Part shown: positions 34,398-43,180 of the stretch, in pieces | Position numbering within the stretch: position 1 is the stretch's first letter | How the letters are laid out: each line of letters begins with the position of its first letter | Assembly (NCBI GenBank): GCA_000733415.1 | Contig: KL662191.1 | Span: 2,989,015 to 3,053,014, forward strand | Direction: 5' to 3' | From: [Leptolyngbya] sp. JSC-1 | GTDB taxonomy: Bacteria; Cyanobacteriota; Cyanobacteriia; Elainellales; Elainellaceae | Length of the DNA stretch: 64,000 bases | Notes under the pieces: model-generated | Told to the model about the DNA's origin: nothing | Seen by the model: the letters and a program-made list of their open reading frames with translations, nothing else | Database searches by the model: none | Translations under genes and position numbers: made by a program

Positions 34398-35732
34398 TTA
34401 ACCGATCAGCAGATTTTCCTCGGGGTAGTTAATCATACTGGGGGTTGGATCGCCCAAAATCGCCGATATCAGCAGTAAAACCCCAACTCGTCCGATATAC
34501 ATGGTAACGATGAGCACCAGTTTGGCTGAAGTGGAAACCGCTGCCGTAATTCCGGTCGAAAGGCCGACTGTAGCAAACGCCGAAACCGCCTCAAACAAAA
34601 TTCGGATGAAGTCCACATCTGGGTCGGCAAGCGCAATGAGAGTTGTGGCCAGAATCACCGTTATGATTGAGCCAAACACCACTCCAACGGCTTTTAGAAT
34701 CAACGTCATCGGAATCTGGCGCTGGTAGCTCACAACTTCTTCCTTGCCCTGTAAGACGGCCTTGGTGCAGTCAAACAAAATCCGAAAGGTGGTGGTTTTG
34801 ATGCCGCCGCCCGTACCGCCGGGACTCGCGCCAATAAACATCAAAGCAATCGTGATAAACAAGCCAGCGTCGGTCATTTTGCCGTAGTCAATGCTGTTGA
34901 AGCCAGCGGTGCGAGGCACAACCCCTTGAAACCAGGCCAGCAGCAGCTTTTCGTTGAAATTGAACTGAGTAAAGGTCTCAGGGTTATCGTATTCGACCAA
35001 CAGAAAGGCAATCGTGCCCACCGCTAGCAGCAGCAGCGTTGTACTGACCACAACCTTGAAGTGCAGCGAAAACGTTTGCCGTCCGCGCCGCCCCCGGATC
35101 CGGTCCCGCAGCCAGAGATAGCCATCCATAATCACCTGATAACCAATCCCGCCAAAAATAATCAGCAGCGGAATAATGATGTTGATCGGCACCGAAGTGG
35201 CGTAGCTAATAAAATTGTCGGAAAACAGGCCAAATCCGGCATTGTTAAAGGCGCTGATGCTGTGAAACAACGAGAGCCACAAACCCCGGTCCCAGCCGTA
35301 GTCGGGTACGAACACGGGTAGCATGGCAAAGGTACCCGTCAGCTCAAAAATTAACGTCACAGCAATGATCGACCTGAGCAGTTGGTCCACGCCTGACAGG
35401 GCCTGCTGATCCAACGATTGCTGAATTGCCAGCTTATCGCGCAGGCCAAATTTGCGGCCCAACAGCAGCAGCAAAAACGTGGTGGCCGTCATGTAGCCCA
35501 GCCCGCCAACCTGAATCAGCAGCATGATAAAGAGCTGCCCCCAAAACGAAAAGTAGGTACCCGTATCGACAACCACTAACCCTGTGACACAAACCGCTGA
35601 AGTCGAGGTAAATAGCGCTGTTACCAGATCACCCCAAGCTCCGGTCGCGGTAGAAATGGGCAGGGCGAGCAGCAGTGTACCCACCAGAATTACGGCAATA
35701 AATCCTAAACAAACTGTACGAGCAACCGTCAT
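34398..35732 (-). CDS. ktrB: KtrB-type potassium transporter membrane subunit
   Basis: A 444-residue TrkH/KtrB-family membrane protein with four M1-P-M2-like repeats. Selectivity-filter segments include STSAVCVTGLVVVDT in the first repeat, AFNNAGFGLFSDN in the second, ASPGGTGGGIKTTTF in the third and AFATVGLSTGITAA in the fourth. The frame extends 67 codons upstream to 35933, but this would overlap the divergent methyltransferase gene; ATG 35732 has GGAAGG about nine bases upstream and is chosen. The resulting start, MTVARTVCLGFIAVI, matches the usual first helix. It forms the channel that KtrA regulates. The 66-bp gap to the divergent gene should contain both promoters. Confidence 0.93.
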   Translation of the reverse strand: MTVARTVCLGFIAVILVGTLLLALPISTATGAWGDLVTALFTSTSAVCVTGLVVVDTGTYFSFWGQLFIMLLIQVGGLGYMTATTFLLLLLGRKFGLRDKLAIQQSLDQQALSGVDQLLRSIIAVTLIFELTGTFAMLPVFVPDYGWDRGLWLSLFHSISAFNNAGFGLFSDNFISYATSVPINIIIPLLIIFGGIGYQVIMDGYLWLRDRIRGRRGRQTFSLHFKVVVSTTLLLLAVGTIAFLLVEYDNPETFTQFNFNEKLLLAWFQGVVPRTAGFNSIDYGKMTDAGLFITIALMFIGASPGGTGGGIKTTTFRILFDCTKAVLQGKEEVVSYQRQIPMTLILKAVGVVFGSIITVILATTLIALADPDVDFIRILFEAVSAFATVGLSTGITAAVSTSAKLVLIVTMYIGRVGVLLLISAILGDPTPSMINYPEENLLIG

Positions 35733-35798
35733 GGGTGGGTTCCTTCCAGGCAGGTTTAGCGGTAGAACTAAAAGGGATTTTCGAGAGTATCGCCTAGC

Positions 35799-36644
35799 AT
35801 GACTGACACGCTTCAGCAAAAAATTCAACGATTTTACGATGCCTCTTCGGGGCTGTGGGAACGGACCTGGGGAGAGCACATGCATCACGGATATTATGGC
35901 GCAGACGGTACCCAGCGCAAGGAGCGACGCCAAGCCCAGATTGATCTGATCGAGGAATTACTTCATTGGGGGAACGTGCACCAAGCTGAGCGCATTCTAG
36001 ATGTAGGCTGTGGGATTGGCGGTAGTTCGCTCTACTTGGCCGAAAAATTCAACGCCAGTGCTGCCGGAATTACCCTCAGTCCAGTCCAGGCGCAGCGAGC
36101 GCAGGAACGGGCAGCTGCAGCGGGTTTGGCGAATCGCGTGACGTTTCAGGTGGCCGATGCCTTGGCGATGCCGTTTGCCGATGCTGCCTTTGATTTGGTC
36201 TGGTCATTGGAAAGCGGCGAACATATGCCGGATAAGCCGCAGTTCTTGCAGGAGTGCTACCGTGTTTTGCAACCAGGCGGCACCTTGTTGATGGCAACCT
36301 GGTGTCATCGCCCCATCGACTCCCAGTCCCTTACCCCAGACGAACAGCAGCATTTGCAGAAAATCTACGATGTCTACTGTTTACCCTACGTGATCTCGTT
36401 GCCCGAATATACAGAAATTGCTCAAACAATCGGGTTTCAATCGATCCGCACGGCTGACTGGTCAGAGGCGGTGGCCCCCTTTTGGAACGTGGTGATCGAC
36501 TCAGCCTTAACGCCAACCGCAATTGTGGGACTGATTCAGTCCGGCTGGACTACGATTCAGGCTGCCCTATCGCTGGGATTAATGAGCCGAGGCTATCAGC
36601 GGGGGTTAGTCAAGTTTGGGGTTCTGAGCGCCACTAAGCCCTAA
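35799..36644 (+). CDS. Gamma-tocopherol methyltransferase
   Basis: SAM-dependent methyltransferase of vitamin E synthesis, converting gamma- to alpha-tocopherol. The 281 residues include FYDASSGLWERTWGEHMHHG near the start, the SAM-binding motif ILDVGCGIGGSSLYLAEKF near residue 67, FDLVWSLESGEHMPDKPQFL and LLMATWCHRPID. These blocks agree closely with Synechocystis slr0089 as I remember it, better than with the MPBQ/MSBQ methyltransferase. The transit-type N-terminal extension of plant VTE4 is absent, as expected. The homogentisate phytyltransferase gene lies 0.7 kb further on in the same direction, supporting the pathway assignment. It is divergent from ktrB. Confidence 0.88.
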   Translation: MTDTLQQKIQRFYDASSGLWERTWGEHMHHGYYGADGTQRKERRQAQIDLIEELLHWGNVHQAERILDVGCGIGGSSLYLAEKFNASAAGITLSPVQAQRAQERAAAAGLANRVTFQVADALAMPFADAAFDLVWSLESGEHMPDKPQFLQECYRVLQPGGTLLMATWCHRPIDSQSLTPDEQQHLQKIYDVYCLPYVISLPEYTEIAQTIGFQSIRTADWSEAVAPFWNVVIDSALTPTAIVGLIQSGWTTIQAALSLGLMSRGYQRGLVKFGVLSATKP

Positions 36645-36688
36645 AAGAATCGGCTCACCGATTGCTAAACCTTGCTAAACCAAGTTTG

Positions 36689-37096
36689 TCAGGCATTGGC
36701 TGGGTTGCGGACGCGCTCCTCGATATCTTCCAGGGTTTTCAGCACGAGTCGCTTGGCTTCTAGTTGCCAGCCCCATTTTTGAATCGCAATGGCCAGAGCT
36801 GTGCCGATAATAGTGGCGAGGAAGTCAACCGGCTGCATAAAGGAAATTCCTAACAGCAGGCCCAAACCCGCAATACCCCAAAACGGCAGGGCCACTGTTT
36901 GACGCTGGGTTTCCACCAGTTTAGCCAAGCCGCCATCGGGTAGCTCAGCCTGCAACTGGGCTTTAATTTGTTTTTGTTCAGCAGTACTGACCGAGAGGCC
37001 AATCTTCTGCCGCAGCTTTTCGATCTTGCGGGCATCGGTGCTGTATTGGGTGAGTTCGTCTTCTGCCATTAAAATCAACCGTTCATACTGACCCAC
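36689..37096 (-). CDS. Conserved cyanobacterial membrane protein
   Basis: A 135-residue protein with an N-terminal coiled coil (ARKIEKLRQKIGLSVSTAEQ, QIKAQLQAEL) and two hydrophobic segments, LPFWGIAGLGLLLGISFM and FLATIIGTALAIAIQKW, followed by a short charged helix. It looks like a small inner- or thylakoid-membrane protein. The start is GTG 37096, with a perfect AGGAGG ten bases upstream. It lies between the two tocopherol genes but on the opposite strand. No function is known to me. Confidence 0.7.
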   Translation of the reverse strand: MGQYERLILMAEDELTQYSTDARKIEKLRQKIGLSVSTAEQKQIKAQLQAELPDGGLAKLVETQRQTVALPFWGIAGLGLLLGISFMQPVDFLATIIGTALAIAIQKWGWQLEAKRLVLKTLEDIEERVRNPANA

Positions 37097-37309
37097 TGAA
37101 TTTTTACCTCCTGGTAATGTGAAATTGCCTGAATTGTCCCCATATCGGTTTTGACGTAATTTTTTGGTTGTTCAGGAGACGTTCTGTCAGAACGTCTCTA
37201 ACAGAATGCGTTTGGGGGGATGATGGGCAATCCGGTGGATATGCGTTTACTTGCGCTGTTCCTACCATAAACCACTAAGATCAACCCGAAAACCTTAAAT
37301 AGATTTGCT

Positions 37310-38293
37310 ATGAGCCAATTTTCGTCGTCTCAGCCTTCGCTTGCGCCCAATCACGCTTCACCAGCCAATCTAATTCAGCGTCGCTTTCCGTGGCTCTATG
37401 CGTTTTGGAAGTTTTCTCGCCCTCATACAATCATCGGAACCAGTTTGAGCGTCTTGGGACTGGCCTTGATTGCTTGGGCCGAAAGTCGGGGTACTCAGGT
37501 TAGCCTCTGGGTGCTGGTTCGGGCTGGCTTGGGAGCATTGTTCACCTGTTTATGCGGCAATATCTACATCGTTGGCTTAAACCAGCTCGAAGATGTGGCA
37601 ATTGACCGGGTCAACAAGCCCCATCTACCGCTGGCCTCCGGCGAATTTTCCCGCCAGCAAGGATGGACAATTGTCTTGATCACCGGCAGCTTGGCGCTTG
37701 TGCTCTCGGCTCTGCAGGGTCAGTTTCTGGTGGCTACCGTCTGGACGAGTGTGTTGATTGGTACGGCCTATTCCCTGCCGCCGATTCGCCTGAAGCGGTT
37801 TCCCATCTGGGCCGCGCTTTGCATCTTTTCAGTACGGGGTGCGATTGTGAATCTGGGCTTGTTTTTGCACTTTAATCAGCAGCTCGGCGGAAATTTTGGT
37901 ATTCCAGCTACCGTCTGGGCGCTAACGCTGTTTGTACTGGTTTTTACCTTCGCGATTGCAATTTTCAAAGACATTCCCGACATTGAGGGCGACCGCCGCT
38001 ATCACATCAGTACCTTTACGATTCGTCTGGGCGCCGCTGCGGTGTTTAAGCTAGCCCGACTGGTACTGACGCTTTGCTATCTGGGGATGATCGCTGCTGG
38101 TTTCTTCTTAACAGGCGTCAATCCGGTGTTCTTAGTGACAAGCCATGCCCTGCTGCTGCTGCTGCTTTGGTGGCGCAGTATGAGGGTTGATCTGCAAGCC
38201 AAATCTGAGGTAGCTCGCTTTTATCAGTTCATCTGGAAGCTGTTTTTCTTAGAGTATTTGCTGTTTCCACTGGCTTGTTTACTGCACGGATGA
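37310..38293 (+). CDS. Homogentisate phytyltransferase (tocopherol prenyltransferase)
   Basis: Membrane prenyltransferase of the UbiA family that joins homogentisate and phytyl diphosphate, the committed step of tocopherol synthesis. The 327 residues contain the first aspartate-rich motif in NQLEDVAIDRVNKPHLPLASGE and the second in FKDIPDIEGDRRYHISTF. YAFWKFSRPHTIIGTSLSVLGL near residue 30 and SVRGAIVNLGLFLHF are also shared with Synechocystis slr1736 and plant VTE2. About nine transmembrane helices are expected. The methyltransferase for the last step lies upstream in the same direction, though the two are separated by an opposite-strand gene and so have separate promoters. Confidence 0.93.
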   Translation: MSQFSSSQPSLAPNHASPANLIQRRFPWLYAFWKFSRPHTIIGTSLSVLGLALIAWAESRGTQVSLWVLVRAGLGALFTCLCGNIYIVGLNQLEDVAIDRVNKPHLPLASGEFSRQQGWTIVLITGSLALVLSALQGQFLVATVWTSVLIGTAYSLPPIRLKRFPIWAALCIFSVRGAIVNLGLFLHFNQQLGGNFGIPATVWALTLFVLVFTFAIAIFKDIPDIEGDRRYHISTFTIRLGAAAVFKLARLVLTLCYLGMIAAGFFLTGVNPVFLVTSHALLLLLLWWRSMRVDLQAKSEVARFYQFIWKLFFLEYLLFPLACLLHG

Positions 38294-38822
38294 AGCTGGA
38301 ATTGAGAACATTGCCTGAGGGAGAGGTGTTAGCGACTTCAACCGCTCACCTTTCCCGCCAACTAATTTTCTTGCCAACTAAACTTTCTTGCCAGCTAAAT
38401 CGGGATGAGTTGCAAAATTATCGAATGCTAGCGGTTTGAACTCGACGCCTTCAAACCGCAATGGTGACATGCATGAAGCTACTTCGCGTTTATAGGCATC
38501 ATCAGCTTATATCTAAGTTTTCCTTTACAAAACGCAATAATTTTCTAAGAAAAACCAGTAAATGATAAATTGGTAAACCATAGGAAGATAAAGGGTTTGA
38601 GCTTAAGAGGTGAAAATTTGATCTCCTCATAAATAAAGAATCTAACGAAGAAATGTTGAACGGGCTTTAATAAAAGCAACGATCAGCTAAGCTTCTGAAT
38701 AGGTTTAGATTTTCTTAAGACTTCTGAAAAGTTGGCAAGGCAGCTCGGATGGGCTGTGATGCTGGGCGTCTCTGCTGGATTCATTTCTTTCCTTAACTCT
38801 CATTCTCACTTGATAAGCACCT
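38294..38822. other. Intergenic region, no gene seen
   Basis: A 529-bp AT-rich stretch between the phytyltransferase and a small gene. Repeated ttgccaactaaactttcttgccagctaaat phrases at 38370-38400 are minor. No RNA gene, hairpin terminator or coding frame could be supported. Confidence 0.4.
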
Positions 38823-38987
38823 ATGTCTATTGTTCCAGGTACTCTTGTTAGGCTTCCCGATGGTCGGAATGGTACGGTGATTCCTGCTCCCATGCGGGCG
38901 AAAGGGCGGGTATTGGTCAAAGTGCAAAAGGGCCGCAAGCGCTGGTTTAAGGTTGACGAATGCGTTCCGGTTCTGGTGCGGTATTGA
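38823..38987 (+). CDS. Small 54-residue SH3/KOW-like conserved protein
   Basis: ATG 38823 to TGA 38987 encodes 54 residues: VPGTLVRLPDGRNGTVI, PAPMRAKGRVLVKVQKG and KRWFKVDECVPVLVRY. The pattern of a G-x-x-V turn, two short strands and a basic patch is that of a small SH3-like or KOW-type barrel, possibly nucleic-acid binding. The composition is strongly protein-like (no rare stretches, charged surface, buried valines). It lies directly before an inverted-repeat element. No function is known, and the ribosome-binding site is weak. Confidence 0.6.
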   Translation: MSIVPGTLVRLPDGRNGTVIPAPMRAKGRVLVKVQKGRKRWFKVDECVPVLVRY

Positions 38988-38995
38988 TTTCGATA

Positions 38996-39070
38996 GGTAG
39001 GGGCGAAGCATTTGCTAAGTAGTCTAGAGTGCAAGCGGACAGATTCTATCAGCAAATGCTTCGCCCTACC
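38996..39070. repeat. Cyanobacterial inverted-repeat element
   Basis: Two 20-base arms, containing ggcgaagcatttgct (left) and agcaaatgcttcgcc (right), frame a 34-base loop. The arms are nearly perfect complements, with one extra G on the left. This GGGGCGAAGCATTTGC palindrome is a dispersed repeat common in cyanobacterial genomes. Here it could also end transcription of both converging genes. Confidence 0.8.
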
Positions 39071-39072
39071 AA

Positions 39073-39882
39073 TCACGCCACATGAAATATATCTGTCATA
39101 GCGTCAGTGCGAGAGTCAGGTGTCTCTTCCGGTGAGGATTTGGCGGCTTGGGCCAGGGAATGGGAAATCTGGCGACAGTATTCGTTAAATAGTGGCGAGG
39201 TGCGAAACTCTTCGGTACGGGGGTAGGCAGCCTCAATCGCCACATCCGCCACTACTCGCCCCGGACGGGCCGCCATCACCACGACGCGATTCGACAAATA
39301 AACCGCTTCGTAGATATTGTGGGTGACGAACACCACTGTCCATTGCTTTTGCTGCCACAGATCGAGTAAATCGCTGTTGAGCTTGCTGCGAGTCATTTCA
39401 TCGAGGGCACCAAACGGCTCATCCATCAGCAGGAGTTCAGGCTTGGTAACGAGGGCGCGGGCAATTGAGACTCGCATCTTCATGCCGCCCGACAGTTCGC
39501 GAGGATAGCAGTGCTCAAAACCCTGTAGCTCTACGAGCTGGAGCGTTTCAGCTACCGCTTTTTCGGCATCCCGCTTGGGAACACCTGCCAGCTTCAGCGG
39601 TAGCCAAACATTGTCTTGTACCGTGGCCCAAGGCATCAACGCTGCTTCTTGAAACACAAAGGCCAAACGCTGCTTCGTTTGGCTGTGCCCCCAGTAGAGG
39701 CTACCGCTGCTCATTTTGCCCAACCCAGCAATCAGACGCAAGACGGTGCTCTTACCGCAGCCCGAAGGCCCTAACAAGCTGACAAATTGCCCTTCGCCTA
39801 TCGTCAGGTTCAAGTCTTGCAGGGCCACAGTGCCATTGCGGTAGACTTTGCTGACGTTGCTGAGGGTAATGGCAGGAATCAT
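39073..39882 (-). CDS. ABC transporter ATPase, nitrate/sulfonate/taurine (SsuB/TauB)-like
   Basis: A 269-residue ABC ATPase. Walker A is LLGPSGCGKSTVLRLIAGL, the Q loop is LAFVFQEAALMPW, the signature is YPRELSGGMKMRVSIARAL and Walker B is LLLMDEPFGALDE, followed by the H-loop VTHNIYEAVYLSNRV. The sequence type is that of the NitT/TauT family (SsuB, TauB, ThiZ), which energises uptake of nitrate, organosulfur compounds or thiamine precursors. ATG 39882 (MIPAITLSNV) is preferred over 39897. It follows the binding-protein gene with a 32-bp gap. The permease normally found beside it is absent. Confidence 0.88.
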   Translation of the reverse strand: MIPAITLSNVSKVYRNGTVALQDLNLTIGEGQFVSLLGPSGCGKSTVLRLIAGLGKMSSGSLYWGHSQTKQRLAFVFQEAALMPWATVQDNVWLPLKLAGVPKRDAEKAVAETLQLVELQGFEHCYPRELSGGMKMRVSIARALVTKPELLLMDEPFGALDEMTRSKLNSDLLDLWQQKQWTVVFVTHNIYEAVYLSNRVVVMAARPGRVVADVAIEAAYPRTEEFRTSPLFNEYCRQISHSLAQAAKSSPEETPDSRTDAMTDIFHVA

Positions 39883-39914
39883 GCAGACAAGCTCCAACTA
39901 GGGTGATCAGGCGA

Positions 39915-41021
39915 TTAGCTCTGGTAGGCGTCAGGTCCTTTGTTGATGAATTGCAGCGTGTAGGACTGCTTGTAGTCTATGTCTTTGCCAAACACGCCTT
40001 GGGCAGACATGGTATCAAAGAAGGACTGCCAGCGTTCGTCGGTCATGGCACCGATACCTTTAGTTTCAGCATCACCAGAAACCACAATCCCGTACTCTTT
40101 CATCTTCTCGATGCCGTATTTGATCTGATCATCGGTCATCTCAGGATTGTCTTTTTTGATCAGTTCGTTGCCGGGAGTGGGGTCATCATTCAGGTAGCTA
40201 TACCAGCCCTTAATCGAGGCATCGACGAAGCGCTGCACCAGATCGGGATTTTGCTCGACCAGTTCTCGCTTGCATTCGATAGTGGTGGAGTAAGGCTCAT
40301 AGCCATAGTCGGCAAGCAGAAATACCAGCGGCTCAAAGCCTCCCTCTTTGCGGATGGCCAGCGGCTCGGAGCTGAGGTAGCCTTGCTGTACTGATTCTTT
40401 ATCGGTCAGGAACGGACCCGGATTGAAGTTGTAGGGCCGCTTTTGGTCGTCGGTGAAGCCGTATTTTGCCTTTAGGAAGGGCCAGTAGGTGTTGTTGGCG
40501 GCTGCCGAGATGAATATGGGCTTGCCCTTCAAATCCTCTAGCGACTTGGCTCCGCTTTCGGGATGGGCCAGCAGTACCTGGGGGTCTTTTTGGAAGATAG
40601 CGGCCACGGTGATCTTGGGAATCTCCTCCTGGATAGCTTTGATCGCATCGGAGGCGTAGCCCATAAAGAAGTCAACGGCACCACCCATCAGCAATTGGGT
40701 GCCATTGACCTGAGGCCCGCCCATCTTGATCGTCACATCGAGGCCATGATCTCTATAGATGCCAGTAGCAACGGCCTGGTAGAAGCCGCCGTGCTCGGCT
40801 TGGGCATACCAGTTGGTGCCATAGGTGATTTTGGTGAGTTCGGTAGAAGCGGGGCTGGCTGCTGGGGATGCCTGCTGCTCACCGGACTGGTTAGACTGAT
40901 TGGCTTGATTAGAAGCACAGGCCGCGAGAATACCACTACCAACGGCTAACCCACCATACTGGATAAATCGACGGCGATTCATCAGGTCAATTTTCCGCCA
41001 CAGTTCACGCGACTGACTCAT
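39915..41021 (-). CDS. ABC transporter substrate-binding lipoprotein, NMT1/THI5-like
   Basis: A 368-residue periplasmic binding protein. The N-terminus has a twin-arginine-like NRRRFIQYGGLAVGSGILAAC ending in a lipobox Cys near residue 34, so it is exported and lipid-anchored. A low-complexity Asn/Ser/Ala linker follows. The mature part begins TKITYGTNWYAQAEHGGFYQAVATG, typical of the NMT1/THI5-like family, which binds pyrimidine thiamine precursors, sulfonates or similar small molecules. The ligand is not clear. GGAAA precedes ATG 41021. The ATPase gene follows directly. A permease gene would be expected in the same operon but is not in the window. Confidence 0.88.
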   Translation of the reverse strand: MSQSRELWRKIDLMNRRRFIQYGGLAVGSGILAACASNQANQSNQSGEQQASPAASPASTELTKITYGTNWYAQAEHGGFYQAVATGIYRDHGLDVTIKMGGPQVNGTQLLMGGAVDFFMGYASDAIKAIQEEIPKITVAAIFQKDPQVLLAHPESGAKSLEDLKGKPIFISAAANNTYWPFLKAKYGFTDDQKRPYNFNPGPFLTDKESVQQGYLSSEPLAIRKEGGFEPLVFLLADYGYEPYSTTIECKRELVEQNPDLVQRFVDASIKGWYSYLNDDPTPGNELIKKDNPEMTDDQIKYGIEKMKEYGIVVSGDAETKGIGAMTDERWQSFFDTMSAQGVFGKDIDYKQSYTLQFINKGPDAYQS

Positions 41022-41192
41022 CCGATTTCCTTTAAGCTTAGAGAACTTGACAAATTTAACAATAAATTTAGCTTTTAGTTTACGATATCAAGTCAGCGGA
41101 TCTGCTGAACCTCTACGAAGCTACTAAAAACCAAACGCCCAGATTGTATTATCTGCTACGAATTAACCGCTACAAAAGCCGTTGCAGAATCG

Positions 41193-42188
41193 CTACAACA
41201 GGCTCAGTGAAGGCGATGTGCGCGTTTTGGTTGCCGCCTCGACCCATTGGATCACTCGCTGCCCCAACCGCACCTGATCAAGGCGATCGATTTCGCGAAT
41301 CCCGGTTGGGCTGGTGACATTTACCTCGGTCAGGTAGCCGCCAATCACATCGATGCCGACAAAGTACAGCCCATCTCGCTGTAGGATAGGAGCCACGCGC
41401 TCGCAGATCAGCCGGTCCCGTTCTGTGAGTTCGGTTTTGACGGCCTTGCCGCCCACGGCCATGTTGCCGCGAAATTCTTTGCCGGTCGGCACTCGGTTTA
41501 CCGCTCCAATCGGTTCGCCGTTGAGCAGAATGATGCGCTTGTCGCCTTCTTTGGCCGCTGGTAGAAACGCCTGCACCATAATCGGCGTTCGCCCCTGGGT
41601 GCTGATTTCAATCAGCGAGTTGAAGTTGCGATCCTCTGGCGTAATCAGCAGAATCCCCTCGCCCGCTTTGCCGCCCAAGGGCTTGATCACGGCGGCTCCC
41701 TGCCGCTCCACAAACTCCCGAATTATCTGCTTGTCTTGCGTAACGATAGTTTCGGGCATCACGTCGGTAAACTGGAGGGCATACATTTTTTCGTTAGCTG
41801 CCCGGATGCCGCGGGGGGAGTTGATCACCAGAGTTTTGGCAGAATCGATGTAGTCGAGAATATAGGTGGCATAGAGGTAGGGAATTGTGACCGGCGGATC
41901 GGTTCGCATGAAAACCGCGTCCATGTCCTCCAGACACAGCAGAATAGGGGCCTTGTCTACCCTAAACCACGGGTCTTGGATCACCCAACGCCCCTCAACC
42001 AATTCGACTGGTTCTAGATGCACGGGTTCTGCTGTAGCCCAGGCTTTGCCCTCAGCCACACTCAACCGATGCGCTTCAGTAATCCAGACTTCATGACCCA
42101 ACTCCTGAGCCGCTTCCATCAAGGCCACACTGGTATCGTGTCCCGGATCGAGCTTGGCGATCGGATCAATAATGAATGCAAATTTCAC
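41193..42188 (-). CDS. gshB: Glutathione synthetase
   Basis: ATP-grasp enzyme that adds glycine to gamma-glutamylcysteine, the second step of glutathione synthesis, in the cytoplasm. The 331 residues start MKFAFIIDPIAKLDPGHDTS, continue with VFMRTDPPVTIPYLYATYIL and LVINSPRGIRAANEKMYALQF, then the ATP-grasp segments AAVIKPLGGKAGEGILLI and RIILLNGEPIGAVNRVP, and end with FVGIDVIGGYLTEVNVTSPTG with the metal-binding Glu and Asn. Length and motifs agree with bacterial GshB. The glutaredoxin gene is 63 bp upstream on the same strand, the standard cyanobacterial arrangement. Confidence 0.97.
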   Translation of the reverse strand: MKFAFIIDPIAKLDPGHDTSVALMEAAQELGHEVWITEAHRLSVAEGKAWATAEPVHLEPVELVEGRWVIQDPWFRVDKAPILLCLEDMDAVFMRTDPPVTIPYLYATYILDYIDSAKTLVINSPRGIRAANEKMYALQFTDVMPETIVTQDKQIIREFVERQGAAVIKPLGGKAGEGILLITPEDRNFNSLIEISTQGRTPIMVQAFLPAAKEGDKRIILLNGEPIGAVNRVPTGKEFRGNMAVGGKAVKTELTERDRLICERVAPILQRDGLYFVGIDVIGGYLTEVNVTSPTGIREIDRLDQVRLGQRVIQWVEAATKTRTSPSLSLL

Positions 42189-42251
42189 CCAGTTTTTCTC
42201 CCGCTTTTGCTTGTGCCGCTAAACTTGCTCCAGACTCGCTTCCACTTTGCT

Positions 42252-42515
42252 TCAACTGCCTGCCAGCAAGGGATCTAGTCCGCCTCGCGCATTCAGAGCA
42301 TAGAGATCATCACAGCCGCCAACATGTTGGTCATCAATGAAAATTTGCGGCACCGAACGTCTCCCATTGGCCCGATTGGCCATTTCCCGACGACCAGGTT
42401 CGTCGCCATCTAGACAGTATTCGGTATATTCAACGCCTTTTTTATCGAGTAGTGCTTTGGCACGAATGCAAAAGGGACAGGTACTCCAGGTGTAAATTTC
42501 AACTTTGGCCGCCAT
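42252..42515 (-). CDS. grxC: Glutaredoxin 3
   Basis: An 87-residue dithiol glutaredoxin that reduces disulfides using glutathione. The active site is STCPFCIRAK (CPFC) near residues 13-16. The glutathione-binding segments NGRRSVPQIFIDDQHVGGCDDLYAL include the cis-proline and the GG motif. Length and motif are standard. It leads the grxC-gshB operon. Confidence 0.96.
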   Translation of the reverse strand: MAAKVEIYTWSTCPFCIRAKALLDKKGVEYTEYCLDGDEPGRREMANRANGRRSVPQIFIDDQHVGGCDDLYALNARGGLDPLLAGS

Positions 42516-42560
42516 AGGTGTTTGGATAGTAATCTTTCTTAATCTAGTTTAAAGGATTTG

Positions 42561-42625
42561 GGAGTGGGGGGAGTGGAGTGGGGAGTGGGGAGTGGGGAGT
42601 GGGGATGGGGGAGGTGGGGAGGAGG
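42561..42625. repeat. G-rich heptanucleotide tandem repeat
   Basis: Iteration of gtgggga over about 65 bases upstream of grxC, the reverse complement of the tract at 20171. It is of STRR type. Its position between divergent genes puts it in their promoter region. Confidence 0.8.
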
Positions 42626-42739
42626 AAATCTAAATTCTTCAGGAGTAGGGGCAGGCATGCCAAAATTAATGAGGCATAATTGACGAACGCTTGTTATCCT
42701 GACGGGGTACTGCTGTTTCGATATGTGAGGAACCCTTTG

Positions 42740-43180
42740 GTGTCTAAGTTCAGCTTTCCTTTACTGGCCCCAGCGACCGCGCTGGTAATTGGCTTGGGTG
42801 CACTGTCAGCAAATGCCCAATCTACGCTCTACAACCCGATTCCGCTACCAGATGGCAACGAGGTATCCGATAGCTTAACAGATAAGGATATCCCAACGGG
42901 TAGCGGTGGCTTTGCGAGAGACTATTTAGTCACGTTTGAGGAAGGCGAACAGGTGGTGATGGACCTCACTTCGGAGGAGTTCGATACCATCATTACTCTG
43001 ATTGCGCCCGATGGAGCAGCAGTTGCTGAGAATGATGATGCACCGGATGGCTCCACGAATTCCATGCTGTTTGCCCGCATCACCCGATCTGGAAGCTATA
43101 TCATTCGGGTCAGTCCCTATGCAGGGCAGGGTATAGGTAGCTTCAAGCTGAAGGTGACTCGGCTCCAGCCCGCGGAGTAG
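42740..43180 (+). CDS. Secreted PPC-domain-like protein
   Basis: A 146-residue exported protein. Starting at GTG 42740, with TGAGGAA about ten bases upstream, the first 27 residues form a signal peptide ending ALSANAQ. The mature part has DYLVTFEEGEQVVMDLTSEEF, FDTIITLIAPDGAAVAENDD and SYIIRVSPYAGQGIGSFKLKV. This is the pattern of the bacterial pre-peptidase C-terminal (PPC) jelly-roll domain, here standing alone. PPC domains aid folding or surface binding of secreted enzymes. A TTG at 42680 would add 20 residues in front of the signal peptide and is less likely. Confidence 0.8.
   Translation: MSKFSFPLLAPATALVIGLGALSANAQSTLYNPIPLPDGNEVSDSLTDKDIPTGSGGFARDYLVTFEEGEQVVMDLTSEEFDTIITLIAPDGAAVAENDDAPDGSTNSMLFARITRSGSYIIRVSPYAGQGIGSFKLKVTRLQPAE

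Noticed and set aside
35733..35933. N-terminal extension of KtrB
   Set aside because: It would overlap the divergent methyltransferase gene; ATG 35732 has a strong ribosome-binding site.
42561..42625. Possible CRISPR array
   Set aside because: The units are 7 bp and contiguous, with no spacers; it is a simple tandem repeat.
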